Positions 1 through 6,296 of a DNA stretch of 6,992 bases are shown in pieces. Within the stretch, counting starts at the first letter, position 1; each line of letters begins with the position of its first letter. A program made the position numbers and the translations under genes. The notes under the pieces were generated by a model. The model did not search any database. It had not been told where the DNA came from and was given only the letters and a program-made list of their open reading frames with translations. The stretch covers positions 1-6,992 of the forward strand of contig JAOUKW010000216.1 in assembly GCA_029882335.1 (NCBI GenBank), in the 5' to 3' direction. This DNA comes from Candidatus Heimdallarchaeota archaeon. Lineage in GTDB: Archaea; Asgardarchaeota; Heimdallarchaeia; Heimdallarchaeales; Kariarchaeaceae.

Positions 1-1
1 A

Positions 2-463
2 ATCGGCATATATGCAGACTATGGCAGAATGATGTATTCTGATTCAGAAATAAATGCCTATGTGTTTATAGCCAATAATGAATTATTCAATAATACAGAA
101 GAATGTGCGATTCTTGAAATTTATAAAAATCTTCCAACACCTTACTTTATTTTATATAATATTAGTGACATAAGTTCTGAAAATAATAATCAAAATATTT
201 TGGACGGTTACTCTTGCAATAGTAAATACTATAGCTCGAACGGTATTTTAAATGTTCTTGAAAATAAAAATTATCAAAATAACTTATCAAGGGTCATACT
301 CTTATCTCACAAAAGTGAGATCATGGCAAAATATTTCAATATCTTTAATGAATTTATTTTTTTCCGGAACTTTATTATTAATCATTACTCTTTGGTTTAT
401 AACAATGGATATCAATTCATTTATTTCTCTGAAAAAAATTTTTCCCTAACCATTCCAATATAA
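2..463 (+). CDS. C-terminal end of a probable multi-pass membrane protein (DUF2206/GT39-like outer domain), 5' partial
   Basis: The frame is open to the left edge, with codons from base 2 reading IGIYADYGR before the first Met, so the two Mets at 29-34 are internal and the gene begins outside the window. About 153 residues are visible and no membrane helix lies among them. The layout resembles the extracytoplasmic C-terminal domain of archaeal polytopic proteins of the DUF2206 or GT39/PMT-like kind: a 'SDSEINAYVFIANN' segment, a 'RVILLSHKSEIM' strand, a 'FIFFRNFIINHY' stretch, and a closing 'LVYNNGYQFIYF', which recalls the 'iYdNG.v.IY' ending common in those proteins. This rests on remembered pattern, not on a search. 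If correct, the missing N-terminal part should carry many transmembrane helices and the protein would work in surface glycan assembly, which fits the glycosyltransferases downstream on the same strand. A gap of 215 bases separates it from the next gene. That an open coding frame is present is fairly sure; the family is tentative. Confidence 0.6.
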   Translation: MGIYADYGRMMYSDSEINAYVFIANNELFNNTEECAILEIYKNLPTPYFILYNISDISSENNNQNILDGYSCNSKYYSSNGILNVLENKNYQNNLSRVILLSHKSEIMAKYFNIFNEFIFFRNFIINHYSLVYNNGYQFIYFSEKNFSLTIPI

Positions 464-625
464 TCAAAATAAGTATCAGTAAAAAACAATCATAACATAT
501 TAGATTTTAAGAAAAAGAATATAAGGTGAAAAGCTAGAATTTATATTTATTTACTATATTTCAATTTTTTATAATGCCTCTTATAATGTCTGTTTTATCT
601 CTTTTTATAATCATAATAATCAACC

Positions 626-671
626 TTTAAAAATAGATATTAAAGAAAGAAAAGTAGGTGTTAAATTAGGT
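626..671 (+). promoter_or_regulatory. Candidate archaeal promoter and ribosome site for the glycosyltransferase at 679
   Basis: TTTAAAAATA at 626-635 resembles an archaeal TATA box. It lies about 53 bases before the ATG, so a transcript starting some 25 bases downstream of it would have a short leader. That leader would contain AGGTG at 656-660 and AGGT at 668-671, the latter seven bases from the ATG, which suits Shine-Dalgarno pairing. No purine-rich BRE is clear next to the TATA-like box. In DNA this rich in A+T, TATA-like strings occur by chance, so the ribosome site is better supported than the promoter. The rest of the 464-678 gap shows only AT-rich sequence, with an isolated AGGTGA at about 522 that has no start codon at a suitable distance. 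Confidence 0.3.
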
Positions 672-678
672 CATTTGT

Positions 679-1854
679 ATGAAGAAATATGTGGTTTGTG
701 GTCTTGGCCCTTCAAAGTTAGGTGTGGGACGTCTTGTTGATAGTTTAATTCATCTAAATAAATTACATGAGTTTGGATATGAATTTATATATAACCCAAC
801 CCCAAATCTCAAAAATAAAGTTTTAGAGGTTTTGTTAAAATCCTCATTATTGGAAAAAGCTCTTAGAATCTTTCATTTTAGGTATTCTACTTTAAAAATT
901 TCATTTAAAATAAGAAAGATAAAAGATTCAAAGGTATTAATAATTCACCCACAATCATTAGGTTTTAATAATTTTTTCAAACTAATAAAAAACAATATCT
1001 GTGAAATTTATATTGTGGATAATAGTTACTTTTGTCTTAAATCATATAATCAATTTAAGAATGAATTTAACGCGTGTTTAAGATGTCTCTCTTCAAGAAC
1101 CTTTGTCGAGGCATCAAATTGTAGTCCTTATCCCTTTCCATATTCGAGGAATGAAAATATAAAAAATTTAATAAAATGGACTGATGAATCTAATTCCATT
1201 TCATATTTAGTTCAAAATCAAAACCAAGCGAGTTTACTTATGAAGCATTTTGGTAGAGAAGTATCAATAAAAGTGGTTGGATTGTATACAACTGAATTTG
1301 ATAATCATCCTTCTATGCAAATTTTAAATGATCATGAATATGATATTGTTTATCACGGATCAATTTTGAAAGCAAAAGGATTCCTTTACTTTTGTTCTTT
1401 AATTATGAACTTGAAAAAATTTAGAATATTAATCCCTTTTTCTCCTTCCATTGTGAAGGAACAATATAAGAATATTGATTCAAGTATTTTTTCATCAGAG
1501 AATATTTCTTTTATTAACATGACATGGGAATCTGGATTACAACAGGTAATTGAGAAGTGTAAACTAGTCGTTTGTCCTTCTTTATGGTCTGCACCTATTG
1601 AAGGAGCGATAATAAAATCAATATTACATAATGGGTGTGTAGCAATATATAATGCACATTACTCATTCTCAAATGAGCTCCCAGAGAATATTGTTGTCAA
1701 ACTTGGAGAAAATTTAGATAAATCCGCTGCTCATATTGAAAATATTCTTTTGAACACTGAAAATAGAAAAATTCTGATAAATAAATCTAAAGAATGGTAT
1801 AAGAACTATATCATTGAATCTAAAAATTTAGGAAAAGGAATATTATCAAATTAA
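679..1854 (+). CDS. GT-B fold glycosyltransferase with a four-cysteine cluster (SLWSAPIEG type)
   Basis: A 391-residue cytoplasmic glycosyltransferase that probably transfers a sugar from a nucleotide donor to a lipid-linked or surface-glycan acceptor. The N-terminal Rossmann half opens with a beta strand and Gly-rich loop (YVVCGLGPSKLGVGR, residues 4-18). A second half follows with VYHGSILKAKGF (about 224-235). The C-terminal donor-site motif is CPSLWSAPIEGA (299-310), where E308 occupies the place of the usual GT4 glutamate. Between the halves lie C119, C133, C136 and C148, including a CLRC pair, spaced like a zinc-binding cluster. I recall the CLRC and SLWSAPIEG signatures from mainly bacterial glycosyltransferases, so transfer from bacteria is possible. 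The ATG at 679 has AGGT seven bases upstream and begins directly at the first strand, so the start is good. It is followed after 94-133 bases by another glycosyltransferase on the same strand. Donor and acceptor cannot be read from the sequence. Confidence 0.88.
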   Translation: MKKYVVCGLGPSKLGVGRLVDSLIHLNKLHEFGYEFIYNPTPNLKNKVLEVLLKSSLLEKALRIFHFRYSTLKISFKIRKIKDSKVLIIHPQSLGFNNFFKLIKNNICEIYIVDNSYFCLKSYNQFKNEFNACLRCLSSRTFVEASNCSPYPFPYSRNENIKNLIKWTDESNSISYLVQNQNQASLLMKHFGREVSIKVVGLYTTEFDNHPSMQILNDHEYDIVYHGSILKAKGFLYFCSLIMNLKKFRILIPFSPSIVKEQYKNIDSSIFSSENISFINMTWESGLQQVIEKCKLVVCPSLWSAPIEGAIIKSILHNGCVAIYNAHYSFSNELPENIVVKLGENLDKSAAHIENILLNTENRKILINKSKEWYKNYIIESKNLGKGILSN

Positions 1855-1948
1855 CTTTTAATTATTCTGCTGAATTAGAATTATATAATTTCAATTTCGA
1901 ATAGAGATCATTCTTTAGGATAAATATTATAGAAGAATAGATGTTTAC

Positions 1949-3172
1949 GTGATAGTAAATTTATACTATCGTAATAAAGCCATCTATGTGCGAATAATAC
2001 AACTTGATAGTTTTTTCCAACCAAAACTTGGCTATGAAGTAACCCACCTTTCGAGAAAATTATTAGAACAAGGACATGAAATTTTAGTTATTACATCTGA
2101 TAGGTATTTTCCATTTCAAAATTATAATGAGATTTACTTGGAAATTTTAGGAGAAAGAAATTCACCATTACGTGGATATAATATTGAATGTGGTATTCCA
2201 GTCTTTAGAATTAAACCACTAATCGCTTTTGACACGAGCATATTACTACCATCTATAATCGATATTATAAAAAAATTTAAACCAGATATTATTCACATAC
2301 ATGGATTATTTAATCCATTAACTGTTCAGACATTAATTAGATTAAGAAAATATAATCACATAACCATTGTTATTGATGAACATATGATACCATTTTTTGA
2401 AACCATATCATTTGGAACTATAATTAAAAAAGTATATCTAAAATTCATATCACACCTTTTAATTAAAAAATTAATGAAAAATGTGTTTTCAATTTATTCG
2501 ACCAAAGAAGAAGTCGCTAAATTTATTATTAGGAAAAGAATAAAAATTTCAGAAATCATACCGATAGGTGTAGATACAAATAAGTTCAAAAATAATCAAA
2601 ATATAAGGAAGGATTTACGACAAAAATTAAAATTATCCAACAAATTTGTTTTATTTTATTCGGGAAAAATTGTGGCTTCTAAGAATATTCATGAAATATT
2701 ATTTTTCGTGGCTGAATTATATAAAATGTATCAAGTTGGTTTTATTATGGTTGGTAATGGACCAAAACTTTACATAGAAAAATTATTTCAATTGATAAAA
2801 AAATTAGAAATCGAAGATATATGTCAACATATTCCTTTTGTTTCTCAAGAAAAATTACCAGATTTAATGAATATCGGAGATTTAGGAATTTGGATAGGAG
2901 AAACCCCATCTGCATCTATTAATGAATTTATCAGCTTTGGTAAACCAATACTAGTAAAGAATTTTGAAGGATACAATCTTGAAAAAAAAGGATTCAAATT
3001 CATAAAGAAGCATAATAATCGAGAAGACTCAATCAATTGGATTTCTGATATGATCTCAAATCCAGATAATTATACGAAAATTTGTAATGAGGCGAGAAAT
3101 TATGCTTTAAATAACCTTGATTGGAAAGTAAACATTAAGAAATTATTTGACCGACATTATATTAAAAAATAA
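1949..3172 (+). CDS. Glycosyltransferase family 4 (GT-B), start uncertain
   Basis: A retaining-type GT4 enzyme of about 394-407 residues, likely building a surface glycan from a nucleotide-sugar donor in the cytoplasm. Counting from 1949, the acceptor half holds LGYEVTHLSRKLLEQGHEILV (about 27-47, split here by family convention) and PDIIHIHGL (112-120). The hinge has IPIGVDTNKF (204-213). The donor half has FYSGKIVASKNI (236-247), VGNGP (268-272) and the E-x7-E pair E318/E326, followed by the FGKPILV strand. Two GTG starts compete. The one at 1949 adds 13 residues (IVNLYYRNKAIY after Met) with no match to the family. The one at 1988 gives an N-terminus reading (V/M)RIIQLDSFF, as expected for GT4, and I prefer it. 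Neither has a good Shine-Dalgarno, and there is no in-frame ATG between the upstream stop at 1916 and the conserved part. The specific sugar is unknown. The gene is probably co-transcribed with the glycosyltransferase before it, although the gap leaves room for a separate promoter. Confidence 0.87.
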   Translation: MIVNLYYRNKAIYVRIIQLDSFFQPKLGYEVTHLSRKLLEQGHEILVITSDRYFPFQNYNEIYLEILGERNSPLRGYNIECGIPVFRIKPLIAFDTSILLPSIIDIIKKFKPDIIHIHGLFNPLTVQTLIRLRKYNHITIVIDEHMIPFFETISFGTIIKKVYLKFISHLLIKKLMKNVFSIYSTKEEVAKFIIRKRIKISEIIPIGVDTNKFKNNQNIRKDLRQKLKLSNKFVLFYSGKIVASKNIHEILFFVAELYKMYQVGFIMVGNGPKLYIEKLFQLIKKLEIEDICQHIPFVSQEKLPDLMNIGDLGIWIGETPSASINEFISFGKPILVKNFEGYNLEKKGFKFIKKHNNREDSINWISDMISNPDNYTKICNEARNYALNNLDWKVNIKKLFDRHYIKK

Positions 3173-3941
3173 CTTTTAATATTTGAGTATATTCGAAATA
3201 ATTATTTCCTAACAACGTTTTGTCTTTATATTCTTTGTTGTTTATTGGAGGTAAAATACAAACTCATCAAGAGGTGACACCTCCGATTATAAAACAATAT
3301 TTTTGCTCTTATCATTTGTTTTAATTTGTAGAAAACCGTACACTTAATGTGGTTGATTCCAGTCTCATGTAGGGTGATACTATTGAGTTGAAACAAAATA
3401 TTTAAGTGCAAGCATAAATCCTTGCTGTGTCAATTTTTGTAGTATAACTATAAAAATAGAATTTGGAGGTTGGTGAGTATATCAATTATTTTTTGAACAT
3501 GCGTAAAATTATAATTTCCAAATTTGTTATTTGAGTTATACAAATTCTTGTTAGTTTGAATTTTTCTATGAATTGAGATAGATTTCAAAATTAGATATCA
3601 TCTGTAACCAATTTATCAGATTTCACTTATTTATTTTATATTTACAAATCATCATTTATTCCTTCACGACCTAACAATCTCTAGCTCATTAAGTTGTCAA
3701 AAGCCAGATAGTTTCAGTTTCTTTTACAATTATGTCGTTTGTTAAAATTAATCTTACATAGCCTTATCTATATGAACTGAAATACAAGTTTATAAATTTT
3801 TACAAGGTTTGTACATATCGTCAACTTCATTCATACAATTAACCTAGTATGAGAATTTTTTAAATAATTTGAATCATACGAGACTAGAAATATATATCCC
3901 AGACAATTATCTATTATCAGATTATAAATATCATTTTAGAA
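3173..3941. other. Convergent gene-free spacer; possible decayed gene or structured RNA
   Basis: No protein-coding gene is supported in these 769 bases between two converging genes. The longest open frame (minus, 3226-3411, 61 codons) has no recognisable domain. Minus-strand frames around 3330-3590 show several open runs of 25-32 codons broken by stops, which could be an old decayed gene but match nothing I know. By hand count, 3241-3480 is about 31% G+C, against about 18-25% in most of 3481-3840 and about 23-28% in neighbouring genes; a short stretch at 3661-3720 reaches about 38%. Visible structures are the palindrome at 3271-3283, a small hairpin GCAAG/CTTGC (3408-3412 with 3421-3425), and two GGAGGT Shine-Dalgarno-like words (3247, 3464) not followed by real genes. 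Both flanking transcripts presumably end here, but no clear T-tract terminator stands out. Confidence 0.5.
3271..3283. repeat. 13-base palindrome GAGGTGACACCTC
   Basis: The sequence is a perfect dyad of six bases on either side of a single A. GAGGTG matches the Shine-Dalgarno consensus, and CACCTC is the anti-Shine-Dalgarno core found at the 3' end of 16S rRNA. Because it is a palindrome, the same elements appear on both strands: the minus strand reads GGAGGTG ten bases before an ATG (3267-3265) that opens a 13-codon frame. A transcript could not form a tight hairpin at the centre, since the loop would be one base, but could pair using fewer base pairs. It may be an operator-like site, part of a structured RNA, or chance. 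The sequence is certain; the role is unknown. Confidence 0.4.
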
Positions 3942-4871
3942 TTAAGAAGATTGACTCTCATAGATTTTTTCAAAATACGATATTGTATTCTCTAGTCCTT
4001 GATATAAACTGTAACTAGGATGCCAATGGAAGTAATTTGTCAATTTTGAAATATCTGCCTTCATAAATTCCATTTCGCCTAATTCGTGATTAAAATCAAT
4101 TTTAATATTTGATTGCATTATTTCTCGAATTTTGTATACTACCTCTTGTAATTTGATGGAAATACCTGAACCTACATTGAATATTTCATGGGTTTCAAAA
4201 TTCCAATTTTCTATATTTTTCAAAATAGATTCAACTAAATTAACAACATCTTCAATATAAATTAGATCCCATTCTTGCTCACATGAAGATAGTAACTTAA
4301 TTTTTTCAAAATTATTTAATATTGAATTAATTACACTAGGTATTAATCGATATTTGTGATCAAAAGGACCATATACATGGAAAAATCTTAAACTAATCGC
4401 CTTAAAATTACCTATTTGCGAAAATCTAGATAACAGTTCTTCGAAGGCATATTTCGCTAATGAATAATTGTTTTTTGGATTAATATCATCAATTTCAGTT
4501 AAGCATTTATTTATAGAATTATATACTGATGCAGAGCTTATATTAATAAAATTTGTTATTTTAAACTCTATACAAACCGCTAAAAGATTTATTGAAGTTA
4601 AATAATTCGAGTTGAACAATTTAAATTTAGTGCTATGTTTATTAGGATATTCTGTTGCTGAATGAATAACTATTTTAGGTCGATATTTTTCAAATATATT
4701 CCGTATATCATTAATTGATAATAGATCACCTTTAACATATTCCACAAAATCAGAACAGTTAGGTAAATTAGTTCTCGAAATACAGATCAATTTATTTTTG
4801 CTTTGCTTAAATTTATTAACAAAATTCTTTCCAAAAAATCCTGTAGCACCTGTAACGAAAATATTGACCAT
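3942..4871 (-). CDS. NAD-dependent nucleotide-sugar epimerase/dehydratase (extended SDR)
   Basis: A 309-residue cytoplasmic enzyme of the extended short-chain dehydrogenase/reductase family, full length for the family. It probably converts a nucleotide-activated sugar by epimerisation, dehydration or reduction. The Rossmann dinucleotide motif is TGATGFFG (7-14). KGDL at 47-50 is the usual D-L after the third strand. The catalytic set is complete: the serine region ISSASVY (111-117) and Y136-x3-K140 in NYSLAK. Substrate-side landmarks are LRFFHVYGP (161-169), WDLIYIEDVV (201-210, where most relatives read RDFIYVDDVV) and FNVGSG (231-236). UDP-glucose 4-epimerase-like and CDP-abequose-synthase-like members share this layout, so I do not assign a substrate. 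The ATG at 4871-4869 lies one residue before the first strand, which fixes the start, although no Shine-Dalgarno is visible. It follows the minus-strand glycosyltransferase by 74 bases and is likely co-transcribed, supplying a sugar donor for the glycan locus. Confidence 0.92.
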   Translation of the reverse strand: MVNIFVTGATGFFGKNFVNKFKQSKNKLICISRTNLPNCSDFVEYVKGDLLSINDIRNIFEKYRPKIVIHSATEYPNKHSTKFKLFNSNYLTSINLLAVCIEFKITNFINISSASVYNSINKCLTEIDDINPKNNYSLAKYAFEELLSRFSQIGNFKAISLRFFHVYGPFDHKYRLIPSVINSILNNFEKIKLLSSCEQEWDLIYIEDVVNLVESILKNIENWNFETHEIFNVGSGISIKLQEVVYKIREIMQSNIKIDFNHELGEMEFMKADISKLTNYFHWHPSYSLYQGLENTISYFEKIYESQSS

Positions 4872-4945
4872 ATTATTTTATCTGTTGTATGACTTAATAC
4901 TTAATCTATATTTTACAAATCAAGTTACAAAGAAAATTGTCTACT

Positions 4946-6190
4946 TTAATCTACTTTTGTACTTCCATTTAAGTTTAAAAACGTTTCATTATGCATTTTC
5001 ACTAGTAAGGTCTCGGAATGATTTAATTTATAGTATTTTCTGGCCAAAATACCGATATCATCCATTATTTTAGGATGCAAGAATACCCTTTTAATTTGAA
5101 AAGCTAAAGAATTTATATTATTATTCTGAAATGATATACATACTCCTTTTTGTATAAGTTCAGTAGAACCTCCCACATTTGAAGCAATAATAGTTTTACC
5201 CAAATACAAACTATCAATTAATAATCTACTTAAAGGTTCAGGCCAAATTGAAGGAGAAACAACAACTTTACAATTGTTTAAAATCTCATAAATTTCATCC
5301 TTCCCTACTCTTCCAAGCAACTTCACATTGGGAATCTTATGCACATCAATATAATCTTTAATGATATTAAACTCTGGACCATATCCTGCTATAATAAGGT
5401 TAATATTATTTATTTTTGAATCATACACTAAAGTGTGAAACGCTTTGACTAGAATGAACATTCCTTTTTCAAAATTAAAATTACTATAGCTAAAAATTAT
5501 AAAAGGATCAGATGTAGGTGAAGATGGTTCTAAATTGGATTTAATTGATTCGAACTCACTGGGATAATAAGTGACTATAGGTTCAGATTTGACATTCAAA
5601 GAAATTAAAGAATTTTTTACATAATTACTTACTGCAAATACATGTGAACAATTATTAATTGACTCCATTAGTCGAAGTGGAAATGATTTATGTGAATGTA
5701 AATAAATTAGTCTTAATCTTGAAAAATTATAGTCTGTACGTAATTTACGATTACAGATCGAATATTTTGATTTAAAACACTCAAAATCTAGTTCTCCTTC
5801 AAATTGACATGTGGGTAAATTACAAAAGAATCTATAATCACGTATAGTGGTAATTACTGGAATTTTATTTTTATTTGCTATTTCAACACCAGGAATCAAT
5901 AAGGATAGATCAATTACATAGATTATATCTGGATTTATTGTATTAACCAATTTATTTAACTTTCTTTTAATTGAAAAATAGCTAATTCTGTAACCTTTCA
6001 TTATCATAAATTTTGGAAATATTGATTTAATTTGCCAAAATTCAATATCATCACTAAAAATAGAATTTTCAACCAATGAAATAACAGAAATTTGGTTTTG
6101 TGGGGCAAGATTTTCTATAAGCAATTTTGAACTAACTTCAGCACCACCTTTTCTACTTCCCAAAAATAACCCAACAAAAAGAATTTTCAT
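4946..6190 (-). CDS. Glycosyltransferase family 4 (GT-B) with Cys-rich insert
   Basis: A complete 414-residue GT4 glycosyltransferase. The N-terminal loop MKILFVGLFLGSRKGGAEVS (1-20) is the classic GGAE acceptor-side motif. NPDIIYVID (86-94) follows, then TTIRDYRFFC (114-123), where GT4 enzymes commonly have a HDYW..C segment. C123, C128, C138 and C146 form a four-cysteine cluster in this insert, which may bind metal or form a structural knuckle. The donor half shows FSYSNFNFEKGM (233-244), IIAGYGPE (266-273) and SPSIWPEPLSRLLIDSL (312-328). The family's E-x7-E reads E318-x7-D326, a conservative change at the second acid. GKTIIASNVGGSTELI (331-346) completes the nucleotide-sugar site. The ATG at 6190-6188 starts directly at the first beta strand and is secure; no strong ribosome site is visible. 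It leads the probable operon with the epimerase downstream. The surface-protein gene ends 106 bases upstream on the same strand. Acceptor and donor are unknown. Confidence 0.92.
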   Translation of the reverse strand: MKILFVGLFLGSRKGGAEVSSKLLIENLAPQNQISVISLVENSIFSDDIEFWQIKSIFPKFMIMKGYRISYFSIKRKLNKLVNTINPDIIYVIDLSLLIPGVEIANKNKIPVITTIRDYRFFCNLPTCQFEGELDFECFKSKYSICNRKLRTDYNFSRLRLIYLHSHKSFPLRLMESINNCSHVFAVSNYVKNSLISLNVKSEPIVTYYPSEFESIKSNLEPSSPTSDPFIIFSYSNFNFEKGMFILVKAFHTLVYDSKINNINLIIAGYGPEFNIIKDYIDVHKIPNVKLLGRVGKDEIYEILNNCKVVVSPSIWPEPLSRLLIDSLYLGKTIIASNVGGSTELIQKGVCISFQNNNINSLAFQIKRVFLHPKIMDDIGILARKYYKLNHSETLLVKMHNETFLNLNGSTKVD

Positions 6191-6296
6191 AATTTAGTTT
6201 AAAACCCATTAATACAAAAGATTTCACTAATGAGTAATCATTTGAATTAAATTTTTTAATTAATTTTACAAGAAAATGTTTACAATGAGAGAATAG
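6191..6296 (-). promoter_or_regulatory. Possible promoter region of the minus-strand glycosyltransferase/epimerase pair
   Basis: These 106 bases separate the surface-protein stop from the glycosyltransferase ATG. They contain an AT-only tract at 6245-6266 (TTAATTAA and neighbouring A/T runs) about 60 bases before the start, which could serve as a TATA element. A 12-base palindrome GAATAGCTATTC (6291-6302) spans the upstream stop codon. No Shine-Dalgarno precedes the ATG at 6190. Whether the pair has its own promoter or is read through from the surface-protein gene cannot be decided from sequence. Confidence 0.2.

Noticed and set aside
304..321. Perfect 7-base-pair hairpin ATCTCAC-AAAA-GTGAGAT
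   Set aside because: It lies inside the coding frame of the left-edge gene (LSHKSEI codons), has no following T-tract and no context suggesting regulation; probably chance.
252..449. 65-codon plus-strand frame inside the left-edge gene
   Set aside because: Out-of-frame overlap with a longer open frame that continues to the window edge; no independent signal.
2845..3036. 63-codon minus-strand frame within the plus-strand GT4 gene
   Set aside because: It lies opposite the conserved E-x7-E region; a shadow of the real gene.
3350..3366. GGTTGATTCC, reminiscent of a tRNA T-arm
   Set aside because: The loop lacks the invariant TTC arrangement, and no acceptor, D or anticodon arm can be built around it.
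3226..3411. 61-codon minus-strand frame in the convergent spacer
   Set aside because: No recognisable domain, no ribosome site before its first codon, and it sits in a region with stops scattered in neighbouring frames. Only the short stretch after the internal ATG at 3267 has a ribosome-like site.
3845..3882. Interrupted inverted repeat CTAGTATGA / TCATACgagACTAG near the end of the spacer
   Set aside because: Pairing needs an insertion on one side and the stem is AT-rich; too weak to call a terminator.
4798..5073. 91-codon plus-strand frame across the epimerase/glycosyltransferase junction
   Set aside because: It overlaps the start of the epimerase and the end of the glycosyltransferase in antisense and shows no domain.
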